Positions 9,115 to 19,439 of a stretch of DNA of 64,000 nt are shown one piece after another. Position numbers and translations under genes: made by a program. Numbering within the stretch: position 1 is the stretch's first letter; each line of letters opens with the position of its first letter. The notes beneath the pieces are model-generated. The model was given only the letters and a program-made list of their open reading frames with translations. It ran no database searches and had not been told where the DNA came from. This DNA is from Cyanobacteriota bacterium (GTDB lineage Bacteria; Cyanobacteriota; Cyanobacteriia; PCC-6307; Cyanobiaceae): contig JAPLIB010000089.1 of NCBI GenBank assembly GCA_026389335.1, positions 62,001 through 126,000 on the forward strand. Reading direction: 5' to 3'.

Positions 9115-9381
9115 TCAGAGGCGTCCGCTTTCATACAAGGTGCGCCGATCACCATCGGCGCCAATGAAGGCGGATGGGTCCAGGATCCAGCGATCGATCA
9201 ATTCCTCCAGGCGCCTCTGGGAGATGGGATCCAGCACGGCAGTGCGCCGCAGAGCATGCAGGTAGCCATCGGCGTAAAGCCGCAACTCGCCAGGCCCATG
9301 GCGGCGGTGGGCAAGCTCCTGGCAGGCGTCGCAGAGCGACTGGAAATGGCGGATGGCGTCGGGGTGCTGCAGAGATGTCAT
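9115..9381 (-). CDS. Conserved cyanobacterial hypothetical protein
   Basis: An 88-residue helical protein, start MTSLQHPDAIRHFQSLCDACQ. It contains a Cys-x2-Cys pair, a histidine-rich patch (HRRHG) and the motif LIDRWILDPSAFIGADGD. It is similar in character to a small family I recall in cyanobacteria (DUF6761-like), function unknown. Convergent with grxD, 15 bp apart. An upstream TTG/GTG could add eight residues. Confidence 0.6.
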   Translation of the reverse strand: MTSLQHPDAIRHFQSLCDACQELAHRRHGPGELRLYADGYLHALRRTAVLDPISQRRLEELIDRWILDPSAFIGADGDRRTLYESGRL

Positions 9382-9664
9382 AGGGCCTCCAGCCCGCCGC
9401 ACCATTCTGTCGCGCGACCATGCGACCAGCGAGTAGCAGAGCCTCCAACGCTTGGTCGGATCTCCGCCCCCGATCCCCTTGATCCCGGCTTCGTCAGCAA
9501 ACCATAGCGAAACAGGCCAAAGGCAGCGGCTGATACTCGCTTTGTGCCGAAAGCACCGTTAAGTTGGGAACGATTTGATGATTGGTCAGGATGTTGGAGG
9601 ATGTTTGCAGCAAATCAAATCCCTCTGACAGCCAGCTCTCATCCCTGACGTTGAGGCTTTCCGG

Positions 9665-10444
9665 ATGGTGCAGCAGTCGGTGAGCGAATCCTCAGGCCAT
9701 CCCAAGCGTGTGTTGGTCGTGGATCCCCACGCCACTCTCCGCACCGTGCTCGCCCAGCGGCTCCGCCAGGACGGCCACCTGGCGGCAGCGGTGGCGACGG
9801 CCAGGGAGGCCGTGGAGATCTGCCATGACCAGTCCCCCGATCTGCTGGTCAGCGCCGAACTGCTGGAGGAGACCTCCGCCCTGCGTCTGGCCAGCCAGCT
9901 GCACTGTGCGGTGATGGTGCTCACGGCCCGTTCCGGCTCCGAACCGGTGGTGGCCTTGCTGGATGCCGGCGCCGACGATGTCCTACGCAAACCCTTTGGC
10001 CTCGAAGAGTTGGCGGCTCGCTGCCGCACCCTGTTGCGTCGCAGTGGGAGCGGCCTGCAGGAACGGGTCTGCGTCGGCCCATTGGAAGTGCATCTGTTGT
10101 TGCGCCAGGTGACCTTGCGGGACCAACCGGTTGAGCTCAGCCCGCGGGAGTTCGCCTTGCTATGCGCTCTGCTTATGCCCCCGGGTGTGGTACGTACACG
10201 GCAGGAACTACTGCGCATGGCCTGGCCTCCCTTCAGTGGTGGCCCCCGCTCCGTCGATACCCAGGTGCTCACCCTGCGCCGCAAGCTGGAGCAGGCTGGC
10301 CTCGGCGATGGCGGTGGCATCGAGACGATGCGGCAGCAGGGTTACCGCTTCAGCCTCGACACCCTGCCCGACCAGGACGACGCCCCCATGGCGCCGCAGC
10401 CGAACCTGATGGCCAGTCAGTCACCCGGCAATCGTCTGATCTGA
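9665..10444 (+). CDS. OmpR-type response regulator with atypical receiver domain
   Basis: Two domains are visible: an N-terminal receiver (about residues 14-115) and a C-terminal winged helix (about 125-225; SPREFALLCALL, then SVDTQVLTLRRKL and GYRFSL). The switch Thr (VMVLTARS, Thr87) and Lys (LRKPFG, Lys109) are kept. The phospho-acceptor position is not: PDLLVSAEL aligns with PDLxxxDL, placing Ala64 where Asp should be, and the acidic pair is reduced to VVDPH. It therefore probably does not accept a phosphoryl group in the usual way. The start at 9665 precedes the domain by 13 residues; no sensor kinase is adjacent. The last 30 residues are a proline/glutamine-rich tail. Confidence 0.8.
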   Translation: MVQQSVSESSGHPKRVLVVDPHATLRTVLAQRLRQDGHLAAAVATAREAVEICHDQSPDLLVSAELLEETSALRLASQLHCAVMVLTARSGSEPVVALLDAGADDVLRKPFGLEELAARCRTLLRRSGSGLQERVCVGPLEVHLLLRQVTLRDQPVELSPREFALLCALLMPPGVVRTRQELLRMAWPPFSGGPRSVDTQVLTLRRKLEQAGLGDGGGIETMRQQGYRFSLDTLPDQDDAPMAPQPNLMASQSPGNRLI

Positions 10445-10923
10445 GCAGGACCCTGTGCTGGGGATGGGCACGGCCCAGATGCCGAAGCTCAGGGCATTGC
10501 GCGCTCGGCATCCGGCCTCGGGACTCCGGCCTCGGGACAAGGAATCGTTGGCTGTCCAGACACCGCTCTGGTTCAGCTCAGAGCGTTGACCAACAACAGG
10601 CGAGGCCCCTGAGCATCACCACGGGTGGGAAACGGGATATTGCATACCAGTTCAACGATGCTCGGCCTTGAACCAGGCCTGAGGTCTCAAGACTCAGATG
10701 CAGACATTCGCTTGAACACCCAATGGCGGAGTGGGGGCTCCAATCCCACACCTTAAGCAAGAGGTGACAGGGATTCGGTTCCAGGCCATGGCTGATTCCT
10801 GCGGCCCTGATCACCCACTCCTATTCGGCCTGGGGGAAAAGAAAGGGACATGTTCTCTGCAAGCGATGACCTCGAAACGTCTGGTCATCTTGTTAAGATC
10901 GACATAGACCAGACTTTGATCAG
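10445..10923. other. Intergenic region upstream of the polyketide synthase
   Basis: About 480 bp without a supported gene. The G+C falls along it, marking the left boundary of the accessory island. A short repeat CCGGCCTCGGGA occurs twice near 10512-10538. The last 60 bp hold two overlapping inverted repeats (listed separately). Confidence 0.5.
10865..10914. promoter_or_regulatory. Overlapping inverted repeats before the polyketide synthase
   Basis: GATGACC (10865-10871) pairs perfectly with GGTCATC (10883-10889), and GTCTGGTC (10879-10886) pairs perfectly with GACCAGAC (10907-10914). The second repeat ends 9 bp before the synthase start codon, so either a regulator-binding site or a structured 5' leader could control translation. 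A TTGTTAAGAT stretch lies between the arms. Confidence 0.4.
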
Positions 10924-13900
10924 ATGATCGAAATTGGCTGCATGACTGAAAACTTCAGCGCTCAGGAACCGTCGACGGATACCAACGCAACGGCCCTTGA
11001 TGGGATAGCGATTGTCGGAATAGGCTGCCGGCTGCCGGGTGGAATTGATACACCTGACGACTTTTGGTCGTTTCTGGCTTCGTCTCAATCTGCAATCAGT
11101 GAAGTACCTGGCTCCCGCTGGAAACTTGATAATCATTACCATCCCGACCCTAGTAATCCATATACTCAGCACGTTAAGTACGGAGGCTTCCTCGCTGGAA
11201 TTGATCAATTTGATGCCAGTTTTTTTGGTATCTCGCCGCGTGAAGCTATCTGCATGGACCCCCAACAGCGCATGCTCATGGAGGTGGCCTGGCGGGCCAT
11301 GGAAGATGCCGGCTACCCCCAGGAAGCGATCCGCAATCAGGACGTTGGTGTTTTCATTGGTATTTCCAGCAATGACTACGGCTCATTGCTCTGGGCATCC
11401 GAAGAAGAATGGGCGACACCGCACAATGAGCCCTATGTCCTTCCAGGCAATACAGGTTGTATAGCGGCCAATCGTCTTTCCTACTTTTTTGATCTTAAAG
11501 GTCCAAGTCTTACCGTTGATACTGCCTGTTCGTCCTCGCTCGTAGCCGTTCACCTGGCTTGCAAAAGCCTCAGATCCGGGGAATCCAGCATGGCTTTTGT
11601 CGGTGGGGTTCAGGCCTTGATCCATCCTGGAATCCAAACGACATTTTGCAAGGCTGGCCTGCTCTCACCTGATGGTAGATGCAAAAGCTTTGATGCCAAA
11701 GCGAATGGTTATGTGCGTTCAGAAGGTGCTGGCATGGTCCTGCTCAAGCCCTATGCAAAGGCACTAAAGGATGGAGATAGAATCTATGCGCTGATTCGTG
11801 GCACAGCGGTCAATTCCGATGGCCGTAGCGATGGCATGGTAGCGCCAAACGTAGACGCCCAGATTGCGTGTGTTCGCAAAGCTTTTGCCAGTGCCGGAAT
11901 CGACCCTGCCCGCACACAGTATGTGGAAGCCCATGGCACCGGAACGCGACAGGGTGATCCTATTGAGTTGCGAGCTCTTGGCACCGTTTTTGGTGAAGGA
12001 CGATCCGAATCAAGTCCCTGCCACGTCGGCTCAGTTAAGACGAATCTGGGACATTCCGAAACGGCTGCCGGAATCACAGGACTGATCAAAACAGCCCTCT
12101 GCATCAAGCGACGTCAGATTCCCCCAAGCCTGAATTTCGAGACCCCGAATCCCTCAATAGACTTTAAGGGCCTGAAATTAAAAGTTCAAACGGAATTGAC
12201 GCCATTCCCATTGCCAGAACATGAGCTGATAGCGGGAGTAAGTTCTTTTGGTTTTGGCGGAACGAATGCCCATGCGGTTCTAAGTGAATCGGATCCATGC
12301 GGGCCAACGCCTGCGCGCTACAGCAATCAACCAAACCTGTATCTGCTGACACTATCGGCACGAACAGACCATGCACTATCGGCACTTGCCACTGGTTATC
12401 TACAGCTCCTGGATCAACAGCCAAGTCTATCAATCAAGGATCTCTGCGCCAGTACAAACCTTCAACGTACGTCCTTCCGTGAACGAGCCGTATGTATTGC
12501 GAAGGACCGAGCCGAACTGAGTCAACAGCTCCAGGTACTCAGCCAGGGGCGCACACCACTGCCACCAGAAATACGACGAGGTCTGGCATCCCGTCGTCCC
12601 GGCAAGATTGCCTGGCTATTTACCGGCCAAGGCTCGCAAAGCCCTGGGATGGCGCGTGAGCTACTGCAGGAACACCCCAGCTTCAGAAGGGCTTTTGAGA
12701 GGGTCAGCGCCATGCTCGACCCCCATCTGGACCTACCATTGCGCACCCTGATCGAGCCGAATCATGGGAGCGGGAATAAAGCCACCTCACCCCTTGACAG
12801 TACGGGATACACCCAACCAGTTCTGTTCGCAGTTGGCTATGCCATCAGCCAACTTTGGCTGGAATGGGGTGTATCACCAGACCTGCTTCTGGGGCATAGT
12901 ATCGGCGAGGTCCTGGCGGCCCATCTTGCAGGTGTGTTTAGCCTGGAGGACGCTTGTCAACTGGTGATTGCTCGTTCCCAACTGATGCAAGCCTTGCCGA
13001 CAAATGGTGGCATGGCTGCAATCCTCTGTGCTCATGAACGCCTAGCTCCATGGCTGAAAACTGAGCCTGAAGTGGCTATAGCTGCGTATAATACACCTGA
13101 TAACTCTGTTGTTTCCGGTCCACTTGAATCAATCCAGCGCGTGGTGGCTAAAGCTCAAGCCGCTGGGATTGATGTGCGCGAACTACGTGTTTCACATGCC
13201 TTCCATTCTCCTGCCATGGCACCGATGCTGGCGAGCTTTGAGAAGGAACTAGGGAAAATAAGTTTTTCAGCACCAACAAAGATTCTAATCAGCAACCTCA
13301 CTGGCAAGGTTGCTGGTTCAGAAATAGCTCACCCAGAATACTGGTGTGAACACGTGATTAATCCAGTGCGATTCGAGCAAGGAATTCACTGCGTCAATGC
13401 CTTAGGGGCTCAAGTTTTCCTGGAGATCGGCGCTCGACCAACCCTGATCGGTCTGGCGCGCCAATGCCTTGAGGATCCAGCTCTTACCTTCCTGCCGAGC
13501 TTGGTGCCTGGCCAGTCAGACTGCAAAACACTATTCACCACACTTGGGCAGCTCTACGTTTCCGGTTATTCCAGCGATTGGCAAAGTTTCCATCAGCCCT
13601 ACGAGCATCAATTCGTCTCACTGCCAGGCTATCCATTTGAGAGACATAAGTTTTGGTGGGCCAGCAAAGGTACGATTTCTGGCGCCAGTCTCTGGACAGA
13701 TCATATTGGCCTAGGCAATGTAGCCTCAAAAACTGATTTTGCAGCAATATCTGAACCCAAAGCTGGAGCGGGACCAGAGTATTCTCGGCAGCTAAAACTT
13801 CTAGACATACCAAGCCTGGAGCGCCACTACAAACGCACCATTACGATGGATCAACCATCTGATCTAACGGATCATCGCATTCGGGAGACAGTAATTTTCC

Positions 13901-16900
13901 CCGCAGCAGGTTTTATTGACCAATGTTGCGATGTTCTGTCACAGGAAAAACTGCCTCTACGCCTGATTAATCTTGCTCTTGCACGGCCGCTCAAGCTTAG
14001 CAATCAGCCAGTCTCTCTCTTATTTAAGCTCGATCCAGATCCTGCTGCGGATACGACTTTTCTCCGCTTCTTTAGTAACAGTGAAGCAGCTGTGGATTGC
14101 AACTGGGTTTGCCATGGCCAGGCCCAGCTCCCCGCCCATGGTGACGCCCTGGAGAGCCCACCGTTCGCGCCGGGGCTGCCACCATCGGAACTCACCCCGA
14201 TCGATCTGGAGGGCTTTTATGCCGCCTTGGAATGTTTCGGACTCTGCTATGGACCCACATTCAGAGGCCTGAAGCAACTGGTGAGTAGTGGCGAGATGGC
14301 CTGGGCAGATCTCGAACGTCCCTCCGGGGGCAGCGATCGCGGATTGCTCGATAGTTGTTTTCAAGCGGTTGCGGCTCTGCTGGGTCCAACCTCAACCGCA
14401 GGCCAATTTTTACTGCCCGTTGGGCTGGTGGCTATGGACCTGCAATCCCTGCCGCTGCCAGACCATTTCAGTTGTCAGGTGAGATTGCGCTCCAGCTCGG
14501 AGCCAGCCTTCGTGATATGCGACCTGGTATTGCACACAGGCAGCACAATTCTTGGCTGGATTGAGGGGTTCCGCTTGCGTCGAATGCCCCGTCAAGCACT
14601 TGAATGGCTGTTCCCCATCCACGAAGAGTTCACGCAAATTGAAGAACCGGCTTCCTGGCTAATTCATCGTGACTGGTTAGACCTTGCTGCAGCGAAGGAG
14701 ACAGCTCTCTTGCCGCTGAAGCCAGTGCAGGATCAGCTCTCACTGTTGGGCCGCCCGATTGCATCTGCGCCTGAGCTCGCAGCTTGGTGCGTGTCCCAGA
14801 ACCTCCAAATACATGAGATCGGCCTTGATCATGTGGTGCCGGACAGTGCGGGAGATGTGCTGATCTGGCCGATACTTGGCAGCATTTGTTCATCAGAGGC
14901 GATTGTAGAGCTCTGTAGTCAGATTCTTCTGCAAATTCAGCAAATTACAAGCGGACGGGTCAGGCCAATCTGGCTCCTGCTCGATGGTGCCGGGGCTGCT
15001 CAGGGTGCCCTGGAAAGTTTATTGAAAACAGCTGCCCTGGAATATCCTCAATATCGCTGGACCCAACTCCATCTACCAGAACTGATCTGCGAACACCCCA
15101 CGGCAAGTGCCTGGGGTGAGATCTGGGCAGGGGCCAGGATAGAAGCCAGTTTGCGCTGGTACGGCGGACGCCTCCAGGTTCCACGACTGCGTCGCTTGGC
15201 GACTCTCGATCGGTTCCGACTCAGCACCCGTGCATGCGGCAGCCTGGAGGATCTGGTGTGGCAGTCCTTACCGCAGCAGCAGCCACGCCCGGGGGAAGTG
15301 GAGGTCGCTGTCGAAGCAACCGGTCTCAATTTCCGCGATGTACTGAACGCCCTGGGTCTACTTTCTACGTATAGTGCCCAGCTCGGAATTGACGCCGACG
15401 CAAAAATTCCCTTTGGTGGCGAATGTGTCGGTCGGGTGATTGCCATCGGCCCAGGGGTAGATCCCGCTCTGCTCGGGGAGCGGGTGCTGGCCGCCTTGGC
15501 CGTAGGCAGCCTGGCCAGCCATGTGCTTTGCCGCTCTGAACTCTGTGTCGTACTACCCAGCACCATCACACCAGAGCTGGGAGCCAGCATCAGCACCGTC
15601 TTCCTCACCGCACTTTATGGCCTGGAAACTCTGGCCGATCTGCAGGTGGGTGAAACCGTGCTCATTCATGCGGCGGCAGGCGGCGTAGGCCAGGCAGCTG
15701 TGCAAGTCGCCCGATCACGCGGCGCCAGGATTTTCGCTACCGCGAGCCAGGCCAAACATGCCGCCTTGTTGGAACAAGGGGTTGAAGCGGTGTTCGATTC
15801 CCGAAGTCTTGACTTTGCCGATGCGGTACTGCAGTCCACGCAAGGCAGGGGAGTGGATGTGGTGCTCAATAGCCTTAAAGGCGAGTGGGTGGACGCCGGA
15901 TTTCGGGCCCTTGCTCAAGGTGGTCGCTTTGTCGAACTAGGAAAAATCGAGATCTGGTCTGGCGAAGAGGCCCGGAAGCGGCGACCCGACGCCCGCTACC
16001 TACCCTTTGATCTGCTGGAGGTTGCCGTTGCAGATCCCCAACTGATCCGGAATCTGTTGATTCGATTGCTAAAGGACCTCGGACAGGGCGTGCTGGTGCC
16101 GATCCCGTTGAAGGTTTTCACGATCGATCAGACAGTTGACGCCTTTCGATGGATAGCCCAGGCTAAACACGTTGGCAAAGTTGTGATCGTCCAACCCCTG
16201 CGGCCTGAGCCGTTGGTGATTCGAGCGGAAGGCACATATCTGGTGACTGGAGCATTTGGTGGTTTAGGGTTGCAGTTGCTGGAATGGCTTGCAGCCCAAG
16301 GCGCAACATCCCTGCTGGCCATTGCCCGCGGGGCCAATGAGCCACCGGAGACCGCCCGGCAGGTCCTGGCTCGCCTGGCTGATGCTGGAGTGGAATGTCA
16401 TTGTCTGGCCGTCGATTTGGCAGCCGTGAGTGAGGAGGAAACTGCAGCGGCTAGCGCATTGGCTCAAGCTCAGGCTGCCCTTCCACAGAACAAGCCACTC
16501 CTCGGTGTGTTTCATGCTGCTGGCATTTTGGATGATGGTCTGATAGCCAGTCAGACCCAGGAGCGCATGCATAGGGTTATCTCACCCAAATTTGGAGGCT
16601 GGGAGATTCTCCACCGCGCTCTTATTGGCAATCATTTCTATGTGAGTTTCTCCTCCATGGCTGCCTTGCTGGGCTCTCCTGGTCAGGTGAGCTATAGCGC
16701 CGCTAATGGTGCCCTTGATGGAGACTGTTTGGCCAGGAGCCTTGAGCCTGAATGCCCAGATGGGCTGCATCTCTCCATCCAGTGGGGTCCCTGGGCGGGA
16801 GCCGGCATGGCGGGCTCGCTTTCGGATCGGGATCGTAAGAGATTCGAAGCCTTTGGGGTGGGATTGTTGGAGCCAGCACAGGCTTTCAAGGCCCTTGAGA

Positions 16901-18528
16901 TCGCTCTCCTGCGAGGCATTGGTGGACAACTGGCAGTTGTCAATAACAACTGGCAGCGAATCTCAGAGCAGAGTCCCACTAGACAAGCAAGAGCACTCGA
17001 AGATTTGCTCAATGCACATCAAACTAGTGAAGGTGATGACACAGCAGAGACCCGCCAGATCTTGCTTGATAAAATCGCCCAGTCTCCAGAAATAGAACAC
17101 CATGCCCTTGTGGTGGGCTTACTACAAGCCAATCTTGCGCGCGTGATGGGACTTAGCGATCCAAGTTTCCTAGACCCAGGAGAATCGCTCTTCCATATCG
17201 GGCTTGACTCACTGATGGCCGTTGAATTAGCGGCCACGATTCAGCGAGATCTTGGTGTTAGTCTGGAACTTGAATCCTTGGCAGGAGATCCAACATTGGA
17301 TGGCCTGGGCCACTACGTGCTCGCAGCCCTGATTGATCCATTGGCACGTCAGAGAAAGTATCTTGACCTGGGCCAAGAGGCTATCTTGCCCAGTGATTGG
17401 AAGGTCATTCCAGGCGATTGCTTAAGCGATATGCCGGGAGAGGAGATTCTTTTAACTGGAGCATCCGGATTCCTTGGGGCCTATCTTCTGGCAAGTCAAC
17501 TCCAACGCTGGCCAGATCTGTGTGTCCGTTGCCTGGTTCGTGCTGCTGATGCTAGCCAGGGGTTGGAACGTATCCGTTCCAACATGGTGCACTATGGCAT
17601 CTGGAATATGGATTGGGAGAGCCGTATCATTGCGATTCCCGGTGACCTGGCAAAACCTGGATTCGGCATGGAGGCCGATAAATATACAGCCTTGGGCACT
17701 GGCATCGGTGGCATTATTCATAACGGTGCCTATCTCAGCCAAATGGCTACCTATAGCCAACTGGCTCCCACCAATGTGGAGGGAACGCGTCGCATTCTCC
17801 AAATCGCATTTGATCACGGTGGCATTCCAGTCCAAATGATCTCCAGTGTTGCCATTTTCGAAGGGGCGGCATATCGAGACAAAGAAATCTTTGAAACTGA
17901 TGAGATCAGATCGTGGGAAGGAATCTTCAATGGTTACTCCCAGACCAAATGGGTCAGTGATCGCCTGGTTGTCCAGGCTGGTTTGAAAGGACTGCCGGTC
18001 ACGATCTATAGACCTCCACTGATTGGTGGCCACTCCCAAACTGGAGCTTGGCATCAAGACGACCTCCTCTATCGATTGCTGAAAGGATGTCTACAACTTG
18101 GTATGGCTCCTGATGTTTCATGGGAACTCGATCTCGTTCCCATTGACTACGTTGCTGATGCAGTGACTGCCCTGGCCTGGCGGCCAGAGTCTCAAGGACA
18201 ATGCTTCCACCTACAGCATCCCAAGCCACATTCATTGAGAGATCTTTTAGGTGGACTTACAAACAAAGCCACCCCAGTGCAAAGAGTGTCAATGCAGCAA
18301 TGGCTGTCGGCTATTGAGAAGGATCCAAGCAACCCTCTTCACGAGATGCGTGGATTTTTCACGCGCCGATGGGGGGCTGAGCAGCTCACGTATCCTGAAC
18401 TCAACCAAATCGGCCAAAAATCACGACCCAGTTCGGCCCTCACTGTTGCAGCACTTGATGAACTCGGGGTGCGCTGTCCGACGTATGAAAAACTTTTTGT
18501 GACCTATGGAGCCGCACTACTTCAATAA
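10924..18528 (+). CDS. Single-module, fully reducing type I polyketide synthase with C-terminal thioester reductase
   Basis: A 2534-residue multidomain enzyme. Domains in order: KS (about 20-450; Cys202 in DTACSSS, His337, His377), AT (about 555-850; Ser659 in GHSIGE, AFHSP at 760, a malonyl-type signature), DH (about 955-1240; His984 in DHRIRETVIF, Asp1143), ER (about 1390-1720; GGVGQAAVQVA), KR (about 1740-1990; TGAFGGLG, Ser1911/Tyr1924/Asn1928), ACP (Ser2096 in GLDSLM) and a reductase of the NAD(P)H-dependent thioester-reductase type (GASGFLG at 2179, Tyr2338-x3-Lys2342). All reducing domains look intact, so it should build a saturated chain and release it as an aldehyde or alcohol. There is no loading domain; the starter must come from elsewhere. 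The DH motif has Glu where Gly is usual. Lower G+C than the flanks suggests transfer. Confidence 0.93.
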   Translation: MIEIGCMTENFSAQEPSTDTNATALDGIAIVGIGCRLPGGIDTPDDFWSFLASSQSAISEVPGSRWKLDNHYHPDPSNPYTQHVKYGGFLAGIDQFDASFFGISPREAICMDPQQRMLMEVAWRAMEDAGYPQEAIRNQDVGVFIGISSNDYGSLLWASEEEWATPHNEPYVLPGNTGCIAANRLSYFFDLKGPSLTVDTACSSSLVAVHLACKSLRSGESSMAFVGGVQALIHPGIQTTFCKAGLLSPDGRCKSFDAKANGYVRSEGAGMVLLKPYAKALKDGDRIYALIRGTAVNSDGRSDGMVAPNVDAQIACVRKAFASAGIDPARTQYVEAHGTGTRQGDPIELRALGTVFGEGRSESSPCHVGSVKTNLGHSETAAGITGLIKTALCIKRRQIPPSLNFETPNPSIDFKGLKLKVQTELTPFPLPEHELIAGVSSFGFGGTNAHAVLSESDPCGPTPARYSNQPNLYLLTLSARTDHALSALATGYLQLLDQQPSLSIKDLCASTNLQRTSFRERAVCIAKDRAELSQQLQVLSQGRTPLPPEIRRGLASRRPGKIAWLFTGQGSQSPGMARELLQEHPSFRRAFERVSAMLDPHLDLPLRTLIEPNHGSGNKATSPLDSTGYTQPVLFAVGYAISQLWLEWGVSPDLLLGHSIGEVLAAHLAGVFSLEDACQLVIARSQLMQALPTNGGMAAILCAHERLAPWLKTEPEVAIAAYNTPDNSVVSGPLESIQRVVAKAQAAGIDVRELRVSHAFHSPAMAPMLASFEKELGKISFSAPTKILISNLTGKVAGSEIAHPEYWCEHVINPVRFEQGIHCVNALGAQVFLEIGARPTLIGLARQCLEDPALTFLPSLVPGQSDCKTLFTTLGQLYVSGYSSDWQSFHQPYEHQFVSLPGYPFERHKFWWASKGTISGASLWTDHIGLGNVASKTDFAAISEPKAGAGPEYSRQLKLLDIPSLERHYKRTITMDQPSDLTDHRIRETVIFPAAGFIDQCCDVLSQEKLPLRLINLALARPLKLSNQPVSLLFKLDPDPAADTTFLRFFSNSEAAVDCNWVCHGQAQLPAHGDALESPPFAPGLPPSELTPIDLEGFYAALECFGLCYGPTFRGLKQLVSSGEMAWADLERPSGGSDRGLLDSCFQAVAALLGPTSTAGQFLLPVGLVAMDLQSLPLPDHFSCQVRLRSSSEPAFVICDLVLHTGSTILGWIEGFRLRRMPRQALEWLFPIHEEFTQIEEPASWLIHRDWLDLAAAKETALLPLKPVQDQLSLLGRPIASAPELAAWCVSQNLQIHEIGLDHVVPDSAGDVLIWPILGSICSSEAIVELCSQILLQIQQITSGRVRPIWLLLDGAGAAQGALESLLKTAALEYPQYRWTQLHLPELICEHPTASAWGEIWAGARIEASLRWYGGRLQVPRLRRLATLDRFRLSTRACGSLEDLVWQSLPQQQPRPGEVEVAVEATGLNFRDVLNALGLLSTYSAQLGIDADAKIPFGGECVGRVIAIGPGVDPALLGERVLAALAVGSLASHVLCRSELCVVLPSTITPELGASISTVFLTALYGLETLADLQVGETVLIHAAAGGVGQAAVQVARSRGARIFATASQAKHAALLEQGVEAVFDSRSLDFADAVLQSTQGRGVDVVLNSLKGEWVDAGFRALAQGGRFVELGKIEIWSGEEARKRRPDARYLPFDLLEVAVADPQLIRNLLIRLLKDLGQGVLVPIPLKVFTIDQTVDAFRWIAQAKHVGKVVIVQPLRPEPLVIRAEGTYLVTGAFGGLGLQLLEWLAAQGATSLLAIARGANEPPETARQVLARLADAGVECHCLAVDLAAVSEEETAAASALAQAQAALPQNKPLLGVFHAAGILDDGLIASQTQERMHRVISPKFGGWEILHRALIGNHFYVSFSSMAALLGSPGQVSYSAANGALDGDCLARSLEPECPDGLHLSIQWGPWAGAGMAGSLSDRDRKRFEAFGVGLLEPAQAFKALEIALLRGIGGQLAVVNNNWQRISEQSPTRQARALEDLLNAHQTSEGDDTAETRQILLDKIAQSPEIEHHALVVGLLQANLARVMGLSDPSFLDPGESLFHIGLDSLMAVELAATIQRDLGVSLELESLAGDPTLDGLGHYVLAALIDPLARQRKYLDLGQEAILPSDWKVIPGDCLSDMPGEEILLTGASGFLGAYLLASQLQRWPDLCVRCLVRAADASQGLERIRSNMVHYGIWNMDWESRIIAIPGDLAKPGFGMEADKYTALGTGIGGIIHNGAYLSQMATYSQLAPTNVEGTRRILQIAFDHGGIPVQMISSVAIFEGAAYRDKEIFETDEIRSWEGIFNGYSQTKWVSDRLVVQAGLKGLPVTIYRPPLIGGHSQTGAWHQDDLLYRLLKGCLQLGMAPDVSWELDLVPIDYVADAVTALAWRPESQGQCFHLQHPKPHSLRDLLGGLTNKATPVQRVSMQQWLSAIEKDPSNPLHEMRGFFTRRWGAEQLTYPELNQIGQKSRPSSALTVAALDELGVRCPTYEKLFVTYGAALLQ

Positions 18529-19439
18529 TAAGCATCCTGAGCTGTGCTTTAAACATGTAAATGTTCAGATTCCAAGAAATGACTGAGTATCAAGATCTAA
18601 TTACTTTGGGCACAGCCCAAGAGATTTCAAACCTTGAGGCTGAGATCTTCATGGTCCATCCAGTCATAAATGATATCAAGAGATGATTCACGAAAGCCTG
18701 CTGTTACAATGATGATGACAGTCTTATGGATTTACCTTTGGGGGGCTCGATGTGGTTCTTGTCTGCCAAGTAATGCCACACTACACTTGCCTCTGTGGCA
18801 AACAAGGTTGTTAGCATGGATGCTGGCGAGATAGATCAACTCGTCCATTGGTTCTAATGGTGAGTTGGTTGAACTACTTAGCCAGTACAGCATCAATATC
18901 TTGCCTACCGAAATCAGCCAATAGATGAAAATACTGCATGACATCTGGGCCCAAGAGCAAGTCCTGGAGACTGGCAGCCATTTCCACCGTTTAAGAGCTG
19001 CACTCATTGCTTAAATACTTCCTCAACCCAGCCAAATACAGACGATTGGACGAAAAAATCCCCAAAAAGGTACTATAAAGGCTTAACTATGAAGCCAAGT
19101 CTCGGTCCATGCTTAAAGTGAGTAGAGTGGCGAAAGATTTGTCAGTGGCTCGAATTGCCGAGTGCTTATTGAGGTGATGACTCAGCCTTGCCTCATGGAG
19201 GCGGCCAGACCCTAGGCAGCGACAACATGGGTAGACAATAACTCAACAGGCCACTGAACGAAATTTGGCAGCCAGAACGCTATGATAAGCATTCGTCAGA
19301 TCAGGACTAAAGTCGCCGACGCAGTCGCGTGCCTCAATCCTCAGGAAACTATAATCAACACAAGCACTATTGCTCTTGCACGCCAGGATCTGCGCAGTCA
19401 AAATTCTCCTTTTCTTGTACTTTCTCCCTGTATTTGCAA
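18529..19439. other. Degenerate region without supported gene
   Basis: About 910 bp of low G+C. All frames are broken by stops; several peptide fragments look like remains of a former gene, possibly a transposase, but none is identifiable. It lies between the synthase and the PF10118-type gene. Confidence 0.45.

Noticed and set aside
18529-19439. Transposase remains after the polyketide synthase
   Set aside because: The peptide fragments could not be matched to any transposase family by eye and no terminal inverted repeats were seen.
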